A stretch of DNA of 64,000 nt, taken from contig JAIRWC010000037.1 in assembly GCA_031253495.1 (NCBI GenBank), positions 51,898 to 115,897 on the forward strand, written 5' to 3'. The DNA is from Oscillospiraceae bacterium. GTDB taxonomy: Bacteria; Bacillota; Clostridia; Oscillospirales; Ruminococcaceae. Of the stretch, positions 54,101 to 62,739 are shown one piece after another; the first letter of the stretch is position 1; every line of letters starts with the position of its first letter. The notes beneath the pieces are model-generated. The model was not told the DNA's origin. It searched no databases and was given only the letters and a program-made list of their open reading frames with translations. Made by a program: the position numbers and the translations under genes.

Positions 54101-55204
54101 TTCGATTTCCACGCCCTGCACGACACGGTCTTAAAGTTAGACGAGTTGGGGCACGACGTTCCGACCTTGTATAAGCGCCTCGAGGACATGACGGGGGTAA
54201 AGATAGCCGACGTCCCCCCGACGGACGAACGGGTGATGAAGCTGTTCGTTTCCCCCGAACCGCTCAAACTGTCCGAAAACGACGGAACCTTTTCAACGGG
54301 GACTTACGGGCTGCCGGAATTCGGGACGCCGTTCGTCCTGCAAATGCTGAAAGAGGCGCGACCGAAAACGTTCGCCGACCTGCTTCAGATTTCCGGGCTG
54401 TCGCACGGCACGGACGTTTGGATAGGCAACGCGCGGGATTTGATAACCGAAGGAAAACGCTCGATTTCAGAAGTGATAGGGACGCGGGATAATATCATGG
54501 TCTATTTGATACGCAAGGGGATGAAGCCGTCGCTCGCGTTCAAAATTACCGAGATTACAAGGAAAGGGAAAGCGTCGGAGCAGTTTGACGAGGAGATTTA
54601 CAGGGAGTTCAAAGAATGCGGCGTTCCCGCCTGGTACGTCGAAAGCTGCAAGAAAATCAAGTATATGTTCCCTAAGGCGCACGCCGCCGCCTACGTTACC
54701 GGCGCGGTAAAGCTCGGGTGGTTCAAGGTGTATTACCCGCGGGAATTTTACGCGGCGGTACTCGCCAAGCATACGGACAATATCGAGGTCAAGACCGTCC
54801 TTGAAGGGAAAGACGCGGTGAAAGCCAGACTCCGGTCAATCGCCGCCAACCCCGACGTCCAGCCTAAGGAAAAAGCGATTTATGACGCGCTGTTAATCGT
54901 GTATGAAATGCTGCTTCGCGGGATAAAGCTGCTGCCCGCCTGTTACAAAAACTCGCACCCGGTTATGTATAACATAGAAGAAACGCCGGAAAAAGGCTTG
55001 CGTCTGCCTTACGCGGCAATCGAGGGTTGCGGGGAAAGCGCCGCCCGCCGCCTTTCCGAGGTTATAGGGAGCGGGGATTTCGTCTGCGTGGACGATATTC
55101 AAAATAAATCGGGGCTGAACAAAACGGTGATGGAAAAACTGACTGACACAGGCTTCTTCGGGGGACTGCCGCAATCGGCGCAAATTTCGCTGTTTGAACT
55201 GTAA
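51161..55204 (+). CDS. polC: DNA polymerase III alpha subunit, Gram-positive type
   Basis: Replicative polymerase with built-in proofreading, 1347 residues, a little shorter than Bacillus PolC (~1430), mostly at the N-terminus. In order: N-terminal domain, OB-fold (~135-215, VTVWGKVFEKETRTLKNG), PHP domain (RCELHLHTKMSDMDA, ITDHGN) split by a 3'-5' exonuclease (FIVLDVETTG, HNAPFDAGFL, HRAVDDAETT), a zinc motif (CKKCGH, CPACG, ~816-845), the catalytic palm (APDIDLNFSGEYQ, ~868) and helix-hairpin-helix region. Presence of PolC supports assignment to Bacillota. Confidence 0.97.
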   Translation: MAKLDELLKKAGMSEKTLDCDLISADFEEKRNVLTLRITSESPIGFGELSGCEKKIKEFLGASDVRIIPESKRELPPASDIPPVHAVLPAEREPAGGDVVVVKKPLKTAARSENPDLLFGREIKEPPVPMSELTADGDVTVWGKVFEKETRTLKNGKNVALVSFTDGTSSRMLKFFSDGGKTAAEKRIKNGVSLLAQGKYKYDEFEKTNIIEPVSLTLINPPERADCSEKKRCELHLHTKMSDMDAVNSAGEYVELAYKWGHRAVAITDHGNVQAFPEAMDTYERIKQKDPEADFKVIYGTEAYFVNDGTPLISSGARFLLNGEFIVLDVETTGLSQSSDRITEIGAVRLKNMEIAEKFHTFVNPETPIPDSITALTGITDDMVRDAPYEKEAFAEFIKFCGGGSVALIAHNAPFDAGFLRAGFNRCGLEYDYAEIDTLPLCRAAVPNRKHGLGEMAKYFKLGEFNHHRAVDDAETTARLFVKIVAEAGRGRVLERAGDLNAALGGVDVKKEKYFHQIILVKNKTGLKNLYKLVSFSNLNYFYKKPRIPLSELKNRREGLIIGSACEQGELFRAVLDGKPWETLLETAKFYDYLEIQPSSNNAFLVRRGDVDSELKLQAINKKIFDIGKALGKPVVATCDVHFMNPGDFIFREILQTGQGYSDASSQAPLYMRTTKEMLEEFSYLGEDGAYEIVVENPNKIADMVEDVRPVPKGTYTPNIKGADKELEQLCRKRAEKLYGGGGELPETVAARLDKELNAIIKYGFAVLYIIAHKLVKKSEEDGYLVGSRGSVGSSFVANLAGISEVNPLPPHYRCKKCGHTEFVADGSVGSGYDLPKKACPACGEDLERDGHDIPFETFLGFKGDKAPDIDLNFSGEYQPRAHKYTEELFGRDYVFRAGTISAIQSKTAFGFVKKFEEERGVTFDKAEINRLVAGCVGVKRTTSQHPGGMVVIPKEYEVYDFTPVQRPADDDSKDIITTHFDFHALHDTVLKLDELGHDVPTLYKRLEDMTGVKIADVPPTDERVMKLFVSPEPLKLSENDGTFSTGTYGLPEFGTPFVLQMLKEARPKTFADLLQISGLSHGTDVWIGNARDLITEGKRSISEVIGTRDNIMVYLIRKGMKPSLAFKITEITRKGKASEQFDEEIYREFKECGVPAWYVESCKKIKYMFPKAHAAAYVTGAVKLGWFKVYYPREFYAAVLAKHTDNIEVKTVLEGKDAVKARLRSIAANPDVQPKEKAIYDALLIVYEMLLRGIKLLPACYKNSHPVMYNIEETPEKGLRLPYAAIEGCGESAARRLSEVIGSGDFVCVDDIQNKSGLNKTVMEKLTDTGFFGGLPQSAQISLFEL

Positions 55205-55243
55205 AGGCGGTTAAGTTGACATCGTAAATCGAACGGATTTTGT

Positions 55244-56323
55244 TCAAAACGCGTCGGATATGGTTCCGCCCCCGACGACCGTGTCGCCGTCGTACAGCGC
55301 CACCGCCTGACCCTTCGCTATCGCTCTCTGCGGCTCGTCGAACTCGATGTAAACCTTTCCGGGTGAACTCACCTTTGCCGTCGCCCGCCGCTCCTTTTGC
55401 CCGTGCCGCGTCTTCACTTCCACGCGAACGGGGGAACGGGGTTCGTCAATCGCAATCCAGTTAAAATCGACGGCGTTAAGCGACTTCGTAAACAGCCCGC
55501 TTTCCTCGCAGAGCGTTACGGTGTTGTTCTCCGGGTTTTTCGAGCGCACGTATAACGGTTTCGGAAAGGAGAGACCCAGTCCCCTCCGCTGCCCCGCGGT
55601 GTAGCGTATCAGCCCCTTGTGCCTGCCGAGAACGCAGCCGCGCGTATCCGTGAAATCCCCGCTTTCGCAAACCTTGCCCGTGTACCGTTCTATGAACCCC
55701 GCATAATCTCCGTCGCGCACGAAGCAAATATCCTGGCTGTCGCGCTTCTTCGCGTTTAAAAAGCCCTGTTCGGCGGCGATTAAGCGCACATTCGCCTTGT
55801 AAAGCCCGCCGAGGGGGAACATCGCGCCCGCAAGCTGTTCTTGCGTCATGGAATACAGGAAATAGCTTTGGTCCTTGGCTTCGTCCGCCGCTTTTTTCAG
55901 CAGATAGCGCCCCGTTTTTAAATCGCGCTCGATTCTCGCGTAATGCCCCGTCGCCAGATAGTCCGCGCCGAGCTGTTTCGCGCGGGAGAGCAGCTTTTCA
56001 AACTTTATATGGCGGTTGCAGTCGACGCAGGGGTTAGGCGTCGCGCCGTTTTGATAGGCTTCGACAAACCCGCCGATAACCCGTTCCTTAAACTCTTCGG
56101 TAAAGTTAAAGACATAATGCGGGATATCCAACCGATAAGCGACGCTTTTCGCGTCGCTTACGTCCTCAAGGGAACAGCAGGTTCTCCCGCCGGTTCGGGT
56201 TTCCTCCCCGTCGAACAGCTTCATCGTCGCGCCCGCGCAGTCGAAGCCCCGCGCTTTCAGCAGATACGCCGCCACGGAACTGTCAACGCCGCCGCTCATC
56301 GCGATAAGAACCCTGCCGCCCAT
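55244..56323 (-). CDS. mnmA: tRNA-specific 2-thiouridylase MnmA
   Basis: Thiolates U34 of Lys, Glu and Gln tRNAs; 359 residues. The PP-loop AMSGGVDSSVAAYLL, the first catalytic Cys in PNPCVDCNRHIKF, and the second Cys in RDSQDICFV are intact. A beta-barrel C-terminal domain follows (IEFDEPQRAIAKGQAVALYDGD). It is convergent with polC and divergent from the PLP enzyme gene. Confidence 0.96.
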   Translation of the reverse strand: MGGRVLIAMSGGVDSSVAAYLLKARGFDCAGATMKLFDGEETRTGGRTCCSLEDVSDAKSVAYRLDIPHYVFNFTEEFKERVIGGFVEAYQNGATPNPCVDCNRHIKFEKLLSRAKQLGADYLATGHYARIERDLKTGRYLLKKAADEAKDQSYFLYSMTQEQLAGAMFPLGGLYKANVRLIAAEQGFLNAKKRDSQDICFVRDGDYAGFIERYTGKVCESGDFTDTRGCVLGRHKGLIRYTAGQRRGLGLSFPKPLYVRSKNPENNTVTLCEESGLFTKSLNAVDFNWIAIDEPRSPVRVEVKTRHGQKERRATAKVSSPGKVYIEFDEPQRAIAKGQAVALYDGDTVVGGGTISDAF

Positions 56324-56373
56324 AACCGCTCCTCCGGTAATTTCAGAATTTTTTTTATTTTTTTAAAAAGCCA

Positions 56374-56402
56374 TTGCAAACGTTTTTGTTTTGTGTTAAA
56401 AT
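56374..56402 (+). promoter_or_regulatory. Sigma-A type promoter for the PLP enzyme gene
   Basis: TTGCAA (56374-56379) and TAAAAT (56397-56402), 17-nt spacer. Confidence 0.6.
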
Positions 56403-56439
56403 ATATATAAAATATATGTTTAGTAGGGAAATGATGGGA

Positions 56440-57588
56440 ATGAAAACGGAAACTGCTTGCCTGCACGCCGTGCGGGATAAAACCCATAAGACCGGCTCGG
56501 TCGCCGCGCCCATATACCAGACCGCCACGTTCGCCCACCCGTCCGTGGGGGAAAGCACGGGCTACGACTATTCCCGCTCGGGGAACCCCACGCGGGAACA
56601 CGTCGAGAAGCTGTTGAACGCCTTGGAAAAAGGCGCGGGGGCGTTGGCGTTTTCCAGCGGGATGGCGGCAATCGGGACGCTTATGGAACTCTTTTCCCCG
56701 TGCGAGGAGCCGGAAATCATCGCCACCGACGACCTTTACGGCGGAACCGTCCGCCTATTCGACCGAATTTCAAGGAAAAACGGGATAAAGGTCAATTACG
56801 CCGACACATCGAACCTGCCCGAGTTTGAAAGCGCCGTTACGGGCAGAACGAAAGCGGTGTTCATTGAAACCCCCACAAACCCCATGATGAAAGTTACCGA
56901 TATAGCGGCGGTCAGGGAAATAACGGCGGGGAAGGGTATACTGCTTATAGTTGACAACACTTTCCTCACCCCTTATTTCTGCAACCCCGTTTCGCTCGGC
57001 GCGGATATAGTGGTTCACAGCGGGACGAAATACTTAAGCGGGCATAACGACACGTTAAGCGGTTTTTTGGTAGCCGCCGGCGCCGAAATCCTTGAAAGGC
57101 TCCGTTTTATCCAAAAGACCACGGGGGCGGTGCTTTCGCCTTTCGACTCGTTCCTCGTAACACGCGGGATTAAAACCCTCGCGGTTCGTATGGAAAAAGC
57201 GCAGAAAAACGCTTTGAGCGTGGCGAAATGGCTGAAAGAACAGCCGAAAGTAACCGCCGTCCGTTACGTCGGCTTGCCGGAACACCCCGCTTACGAACTG
57301 TCGAGGAAGCAGGCGAGCGGCTTCGGTTCCATGATTTCGTTTTCGGTTGACAGCGCCGAAACCGCGCGAAGCGTCCTCAACAGGGTGGAGCTTATACTGT
57401 TCGCGGAATCCTTGGGCGGGACGGAAACGCTCATAACCTATCCCGTTACGCAGACCCACGCCGACGTGCCGGAGGAACGGCGCCTTTCACGCGGGATTGA
57501 CGAAAGGCTACTACGCCTGTCAGTCGGGATTGAAGCGGAAGAGGATATTATCGCCGACCTTGAAAACGCCTTGAATCTTTCCGCGTGA
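56440..57588 (+). CDS. Cys/Met-metabolism PLP enzyme (cystathionine gamma-synthase/lyase type)
   Basis: A PLP fold-type I trans-sulfuration enzyme of about 382 residues. YDYSRSGNPTREHVEKLL, FSSGMAAIGTLMELF and the PLP lysine in VVHSGTKYLSGHNDTLSG are typical; GTETLITYPVTQTHADVP marks the C-terminal domain. Three ATGs lie close together (56431, 56434, 56440); 56440 matches homologues and spaces best from AGGG. Gamma-synthase, gamma-lyase and beta-lyase cannot be told apart here. hom and ahcY in the window supply related intermediates. Confidence 0.88.
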   Translation: MKTETACLHAVRDKTHKTGSVAAPIYQTATFAHPSVGESTGYDYSRSGNPTREHVEKLLNALEKGAGALAFSSGMAAIGTLMELFSPCEEPEIIATDDLYGGTVRLFDRISRKNGIKVNYADTSNLPEFESAVTGRTKAVFIETPTNPMMKVTDIAAVREITAGKGILLIVDNTFLTPYFCNPVSLGADIVVHSGTKYLSGHNDTLSGFLVAAGAEILERLRFIQKTTGAVLSPFDSFLVTRGIKTLAVRMEKAQKNALSVAKWLKEQPKVTAVRYVGLPEHPAYELSRKQASGFGSMISFSVDSAETARSVLNRVELILFAESLGGTETLITYPVTQTHADVPEERRLSRGIDERLLRLSVGIEAEEDIIADLENALNLSA

Positions 57589-57589
57589 T

Positions 57590-57647
57590 TGCTGTCAACC
57601 TATCAGTATTTACGCATATTCGGTTCGCGTAAATGCTGTCAACCTAT
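57590..57647. repeat. Hairpin bracketed by direct repeats at the purD 3' end
   Basis: TGCTGTCAACCTAT occurs at 57590-57603 and again at 57634-57647. Between them ATTTACGC pairs with GCGTAAAT (57608-57634) across an 11-nt loop. The right copy overlaps the last codons and stop of purD. It lies between convergent genes; there is no good T-run. Confidence 0.65.
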
Positions 57648-58919
57648 AAGGCTTAACGCCTTTTTCCCTATGTCTTTTCTGTAGAACGCCTTTTCAAACT
57701 TGATTTTCCCGACCGCTTCATACGCTTTGCTTAACGCCGTTTCCAAATCGTCGGCTACTCCCGTGACGCCGAGAACCCTGCCCCCCGCCGTTACGTAAGC
57801 GCCGCCTTCCTTTCGCGTGCCCGCGTGGAAGACGCGAACCCCGCTTAATTCCCCCGCGCAATCCAAACCCGTAATCGGGAATCCCGTTTCATACCTTTCG
57901 GGATAGCCGCCGCTCGCCATAACCACGCAGACGGCTTTTTCCGGGGAAAACCTTATCTCCAAAGCGGACAGCCGTTCTTCCCAAACCGCCTCCATTATAT
58001 CCGTTAAATCGGTTTCAAGCAGCGGCAGAATCGTCTGCGCCTCCGGGTCGCCGAAACGGCAATTATACTCGATTACCTTAACGCCCGAACCCGTCAGCGC
58101 CAGCCCGAAATAAAGGCAACCCTTGAAAGCCCTGCCCTCGTCCGCCATACCCTTTACCGTCGGCAGGAATATCTTTTCCATACATTCGGCGGCGATTTCC
58201 TTTGTGTAATAAGGCGCGGGGGCGATAACGCCCATCCCGCCGGTGTTCAAGCCCCCGTCGCCGTCCAAGGCGCGCTTATGGTCGGCGGCGGCGGGCATGG
58301 GTATGACCGTTTTCCCGTCGGTGAACGCCAAAACCGTTACTTCCGCGCCGTCAAGGTATTCCTCGACGACGATTTCCTTTCCGCTGTCCCCGAACCTGCC
58401 CCCCTTCAGAATATCCTTGACGGCTTTTTCGGCTTCGGCAAGGTTTTCCGCGATTATAACGCCTTTGCCGAGCGCCAAGCCGTCGCATTTGATAACGGCG
58501 GGGAACGAGCCGGCGGCCTTTATGTAATCTACGGCTTTTTTCGCGTCGGTAAACGTTTTATAGGCGGCGGTCGGTATGCCGTGCCTTGACATAAAGTTTT
58601 TTGAAAACACCTTGCTCCCCTCTAATTCGGCGGCGGCTTTACGGGGTCCGAACGTCTTAAAACCCGCCGCGTTCAACGCATCGACCGCGCCGAGAACCAG
58701 CGGGTCGTCCGGCGCGACGAACACCCAATCGGGCTTGATTTCATCCGCTAAGGCGACGACACCGGGTATGTCGGTCGCCTTTATGTCGCGGCAGGCGGCG
58801 AGCGACGCTATGCCGCCGTTACCGGGGGCGGCGTTTATTTCGCTTACTTTGGGCGATTTTTTCAACGCGGCGATTATGGCGTGCTCCCTGCCGCCGCCGC
58901 CCGTTACGAGAATTTTCAA
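57639..58919 (-). CDS. purD: Phosphoribosylamine-glycine ligase
   Basis: ATP-grasp enzyme of purine synthesis joining glycine to phosphoribosylamine; 426 residues. MKILVTGGGGREHAI, KCDGLALGKGVIIA, YNCRFGDPEAQ and MASGGYPERYETG are conserved. It follows the DUF3592-like gene by 25 nt. No other pur gene is in the window. Its 3' end coincides with a repeat. Confidence 0.97.
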   Translation of the reverse strand: MKILVTGGGGREHAIIAALKKSPKVSEINAAPGNGGIASLAACRDIKATDIPGVVALADEIKPDWVFVAPDDPLVLGAVDALNAAGFKTFGPRKAAAELEGSKVFSKNFMSRHGIPTAAYKTFTDAKKAVDYIKAAGSFPAVIKCDGLALGKGVIIAENLAEAEKAVKDILKGGRFGDSGKEIVVEEYLDGAEVTVLAFTDGKTVIPMPAAADHKRALDGDGGLNTGGMGVIAPAPYYTKEIAAECMEKIFLPTVKGMADEGRAFKGCLYFGLALTGSGVKVIEYNCRFGDPEAQTILPLLETDLTDIMEAVWEERLSALEIRFSPEKAVCVVMASGGYPERYETGFPITGLDCAGELSGVRVFHAGTRKEGGAYVTAGGRVLGVTGVADDLETALSKAYEAVGKIKFEKAFYRKDIGKKALSLIG

Positions 58920-58944
58920 ACCGTAATCTCCTTTGTTTCTCGTG

Positions 58945-60153
58945 TCAGCTCAATTCCATGTGGTGGATTTTATAATCGTTCCTGTCGACGTACACCCTGA
59001 TTTTATTGTCCGGCGTAATATAGGGCGCGGGGTCGTTTTTTAAAGACGTTTTCCTGTATTCGTAAACCGTGCCGCCCGCGTCGAAGTATCGGCACCCGAC
59101 GATAAACGAGCCGTCCGCGCTTTGGCGTATCTCAACGACGTCCGCCATTATGAAGCAGCCCTCGGCGATAAGCCGTTCGCCCGTTTCCCGTGATTTGGCG
59201 CGCCCGTAAATCTTGCGAACCGCCCCGAAAAACATTCCCCCCCCGAAGACGATGAACGGCAGCATGGGCAAGAGAACCCTAACCCCGAAGGAAACCGCGG
59301 ACAGCACAACCATTCCGAGAAAGCAGGCGCCCATTATCAAACGGTTCGTGTCGTTTTTGGTTTCGCGGTCTTTTTCCGGCGGGGAATACGAGGTATAGGG
59401 TTCCTGTTGGGCGTAGGGTTCCCGTTGGGCGTAGGCGCCCGGCTGTTTTTCCGGCAGGGTTTTCAGGTCTATGCAATAGTTCTTAAAATCCCTTCGGTCG
59501 ACGTACACCCGGATTTTACCGTCCGCGGTTATGCAGGGCGCCGGGTCGTCGTTCAAAAACTTTTCCGTGAATTCATAGGTTTGCCCGCCCTCGGAGTAGT
59601 CGCACCTTATCATAAAAGGGTAATACCCGTTAATTCGCGTGTTCCTCATCACGCCGTGTTCGATAACGTTCGCCGTTACGTAATAGCCCTCGCTTTCGAG
59701 ACGATTGCGCAGGGCGGCTTTCCCGACCGTCCTCGACAGGTTCCGTATCCCGAAAAAGAGCATGACCATACCGATTGTACCGAAGATGCAAAGCAAAATT
59801 ATCGGAAAAATCAGCGAGCCGCTCATTATCGAGCGGGGGTTGTCGGGGTCGTACCAGACCTCGATGCCCATCCCCGCATACATATCGGACGAATAGTGGG
59901 AGAGCGTCGTGTCTATCTCGTTGCCGTCCTTGTCGTAAAACCGCACGCCGACCGTGTGGGTTTTGTCGTCGCCGCTGCCCGACGTATATATGCCGGTGAT
60001 AACCGCGTCGGCTTTGACGGCGGTTTTCATAAAATCGTCCCTTTCCTTCAGCATAAGGAGCGGTATCGATATTCCGACGGTGAAAAACACAATTCCCATA
60101 ACCAAAACCGTTAAAGACGCCGTCGTGAACGGGTTACGCGTCAGTTTTAACAT
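58945..60153 (-). CDS. DUF3592-like membrane protein with internal duplication
   Basis: A 402-residue membrane protein of unknown function. Four hydrophobic segments occur in pairs (~12-32, ~105-130, ~235-275). Two similar soluble domains follow membrane segments and share the ending NDDPAP-x-IT-D-KIRVYVDR-D, so the protein contains a tandem duplication. The domains resemble DUF3592 (VWYDPDNPRS). The track start is far upstream; ATG 60153 has AGGAG 6 nt before it and begins MLKLTRNPFTTAS. An own promoter lies at 60205-60233. Gene order suggests cotranscription with purD. Confidence 0.75.
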   Translation of the reverse strand: MLKLTRNPFTTASLTVLVMGIVFFTVGISIPLLMLKERDDFMKTAVKADAVITGIYTSGSGDDKTHTVGVRFYDKDGNEIDTTLSHYSSDMYAGMGIEVWYDPDNPRSIMSGSLIFPIILLCIFGTIGMVMLFFGIRNLSRTVGKAALRNRLESEGYYVTANVIEHGVMRNTRINGYYPFMIRCDYSEGGQTYEFTEKFLNDDPAPCITADGKIRVYVDRRDFKNYCIDLKTLPEKQPGAYAQREPYAQQEPYTSYSPPEKDRETKNDTNRLIMGACFLGMVVLSAVSFGVRVLLPMLPFIVFGGGMFFGAVRKIYGRAKSRETGERLIAEGCFIMADVVEIRQSADGSFIVGCRYFDAGGTVYEYRKTSLKNDPAPYITPDNKIRVYVDRNDYKIHHMELS

Positions 60154-60204
60154 AATTTTCTCCTTTGCGGCGTTTTTCGGGCGCGCCATGTATTTAACAG
60201 CATA

Positions 60205-60233
60205 ATTATATAATATTTCCGCGAAAACGTCAA
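60205..60233 (-). promoter_or_regulatory. Sigma-A type promoter for the DUF3592-like gene and purD
   Basis: On the minus strand TTGACG (60233-60228) and TATAAT (60210-60205), 17-nt spacer. ACGGTTGCGAACCGT, a short inverted repeat, lies just upstream (60240-60254). Confidence 0.7.
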
Positions 60234-60326
60234 CGTTTTTACGGTTGCGAACCGTCTGTGCCCGTTTTTTGTGGAATTTGTTAAAATTACACGGTTTAAA
60301 GCGTATATGATAGTGCAATATGACAC

Positions 60327-60355
60327 TTGAAAAAAAGCCCGAAAATTGATATACT
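60327..60355 (+). promoter_or_regulatory. Sigma-A type promoter for the GGDEF-EAL gene
   Basis: TTGAAA (60327-60332) and TATACT (60350-60355), 17-nt spacer. Confidence 0.6.
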
Positions 60356-60414
60356 TATACTTGGGGTGCTTTGCTCGGACAAACGCGACGCCCGAACGCC
60401 AAAGGAGAACGGCT

Positions 60415-62739
60415 TTGAAAAAGAGGTTCAAATTAAAATATCTGATTGCCGCCGCCGTCAACGTCGCGACGGTCGCCGCCGTCCTTTTTGCCGAAGCGGT
60501 AAACGCGTCGTCAATCGAGGTTTCCGCTCGCCGCGCCTTTGAGAAATCCTATTCGGAGGTGGCGGCTCAGTCAATCGGCTACGTGCGGAAAGAAATGGAT
60601 ATTTATATGAAGCAGGCGGAAACCGACGCCGCGGCGCTTTCGGGGCATCAGAGCATGAGCGAGGACGAAAAGCTTTCAACGATGAAGCGGCTGACGGCGG
60701 ACGGCGCGTTTTACGACTTGATTTTGCTTGACGCCAACGGAAACTCGCTGTCCGGTTTGAGGGGGAGCGGCGTCGCTTTCCCCGAGAGCGTTTTTATGCG
60801 GGCGATGGACGGTTTTACGGACATATCGGGGAAAAGCAGGATATATTCCGGCTCGGTCGAGTACAACGCCTTTTCCGCGCCCATATACACAAACGGGGAG
60901 ATAACCGGGGTTTTGGCGGGGATTGTCCCAACGGAACGGCTTACGCTTATCCTGACGTCGGTTATATTCGGCGAAAGGACCGACAGCTTCGCGGTTAACC
61001 CGGAAGGGAAAATATACATGATTTCCGCTTATTATGAAAATTCCGCCTTTTACGGCGAAAACATATTCGACTCGTTCGTTATGGAAGAGGACGACTTTTT
61101 CAGCGTTAAGAACGACTTCGTCACTTCCGCACCCGTCGGTATGCACAAAGCCGAAATAGGCGGCGCCGTCCGCGTCGTCAGTTATAACGCGCTCGGGATA
61201 GGCGATTTGATTATCGTCAGGATAGTCCCCGAAAGCGTGATAACCGACGCCATTTCCCCGATAACGGTTCGCCTCGCGGTTTTTAACACGGGGTTTCTGA
61301 TAGCGGCGGTGGCGTTGTCGGTCGCTTTCACCGTATATTATTTCAGGAACGCCGCCGTCGTTTCTTATTACGCGGACGAAAAGGAAAAGCTGACCTCGAC
61401 CGACGCGCTGACCGGCTGTTACGCCATGAGCAAGTTTTTGGAAGAGGCGAAGGGCATATTAAGGTTGGACGACTATTATCTGAAAAACTATGTCGTTTCG
61501 CTGGATATCAACAAGTTCCGCTCGATTAACGATATGCTGGGCTACGACAGGGGGAATCAGATTTTAAAGCAGATGGCGGAGATAATTACCCGCGACACGG
61601 GGAAAAACGATATAGTTACCCGCGTGAACGACGTGTTTTACTTCGTCGTTTCCTGCGAGAACGACAGCCGGCTGATTAAGACGATCGATTCCGTCATAGC
61701 CGACGCGGAATATGTCGCGCCCGACCAAAACTTGGTCCTTTCCATAGGGATTTACGGAATAGACGACAGGAAGTTAAGCGTCCAGTTAGCCATGGACCGC
61801 GCCGATATCGCCCGCCGCATGGTCAAGAACGTTTCGGAAAGCGCCTACGCGTTTTTCGACGACAAGGTTCTGACGAAAATCCGCGAGGAAAAGGAAATAG
61901 AGGACATTATGGACGACGCCCTCGCGCGAGACGAGTTTATCCCTTATCTGCAGCCGAAATACGCGTTGAGGGTTGAAAGCGACATGGTTTTAGACGCGGA
62001 CGGCAATTTGGGCTTCATCGACTTTAACGCGCCGGGCGGGGCGAACACCGCGGTTATGGGGGCGGAAGCCTTGGTGAGATGGAAGAGGAACGGGCAGTTG
62101 GTCCCGCCGTATAAGTTCATACCCCTGTTCGAGTCGAACGGGTTCATAACCAAATTGGACAAATATATTTTCGAGGAGACCTGCAAAAGGCAAAAGCAAT
62201 GGATTAACAGGGGGCTGCCCATAAAGGTGATTTCCGTCAACGCGTCGAGGGTCAACCTTTTCAAGCCTTATTATATACAGGAGCTTTCGGATATATGCCA
62301 AAAGTACAGCGTTCCGACGAGGTATTTCGAGATAGAGATAACCGAGACGATAGCCGGAGACGACCTCGACATACTCAAGGAGAAGATTTTCGAGATAAAA
62401 AAGCTCGGCTTCCACGCTTCGATTGACGACTTCGGTTCGGGTTACTCGTCTTTGAATATGCTCAAGGACCTGCCCGTGGATATACTGAAAATCGACCGCG
62501 GCTTTCTGGCGGAGGATATGCTCAAGAACGAACGCGCCTACAAGGTTCTCGAACACGTCATTTCCCTTGCCGTTTCATTGAATATAAAGACCGTCTGCGA
62601 GGGTCTCGAAACGGAGGGGCAGGTGGAAATTCTGCGGGATTTGGGTTGCGATATGGCGCAGGGGTACTATTTCGCCAAGCCGATGCCGCTTGACGAGTAT
62701 GAGAGGTTAGTTTACGGCAAAGGGGACTTTAACATATGA
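60415..62739 (+). CDS. Membrane GGDEF-EAL protein, probable c-di-GMP phosphodiesterase
   Basis: A 774-residue sensor. Two membrane helices (~8-28 and ~286-310) enclose an extracellular domain that may be a Cache-type sensor. The GGDEF domain (~330-490) has TDALTGCY, but the catalytic motif reads VNDVF, so cyclase activity is unlikely. The EAL domain (~505-770) keeps GAEALVRW, the ITET motif, DDFGSGYSSL, the KIDRGF Lys, CEGLE and QGYYFAKP, so it should hydrolyse c-di-GMP. An insertion follows the YLQPKY strand. TTG 60415 with AAAGGAGAA before it is the likely start; it gives MKKRFKLKYLI. Confidence 0.9.
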   Translation: MKKRFKLKYLIAAAVNVATVAAVLFAEAVNASSIEVSARRAFEKSYSEVAAQSIGYVRKEMDIYMKQAETDAAALSGHQSMSEDEKLSTMKRLTADGAFYDLILLDANGNSLSGLRGSGVAFPESVFMRAMDGFTDISGKSRIYSGSVEYNAFSAPIYTNGEITGVLAGIVPTERLTLILTSVIFGERTDSFAVNPEGKIYMISAYYENSAFYGENIFDSFVMEEDDFFSVKNDFVTSAPVGMHKAEIGGAVRVVSYNALGIGDLIIVRIVPESVITDAISPITVRLAVFNTGFLIAAVALSVAFTVYYFRNAAVVSYYADEKEKLTSTDALTGCYAMSKFLEEAKGILRLDDYYLKNYVVSLDINKFRSINDMLGYDRGNQILKQMAEIITRDTGKNDIVTRVNDVFYFVVSCENDSRLIKTIDSVIADAEYVAPDQNLVLSIGIYGIDDRKLSVQLAMDRADIARRMVKNVSESAYAFFDDKVLTKIREEKEIEDIMDDALARDEFIPYLQPKYALRVESDMVLDADGNLGFIDFNAPGGANTAVMGAEALVRWKRNGQLVPPYKFIPLFESNGFITKLDKYIFEETCKRQKQWINRGLPIKVISVNASRVNLFKPYYIQELSDICQKYSVPTRYFEIEITETIAGDDLDILKEKIFEIKKLGFHASIDDFGSGYSSLNMLKDLPVDILKIDRGFLAEDMLKNERAYKVLEHVISLAVSLNIKTVCEGLETEGQVEILRDLGCDMAQGYYFAKPMPLDEYERLVYGKGDFNI

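Noticed and set aside
60240-60254. ACGGTTGCGAACCGT as part of a c-di-GMP riboswitch before the EAL gene
   Set aside because: It is only a 6-bp inverted repeat and lacks the conserved GEMM core sequences.
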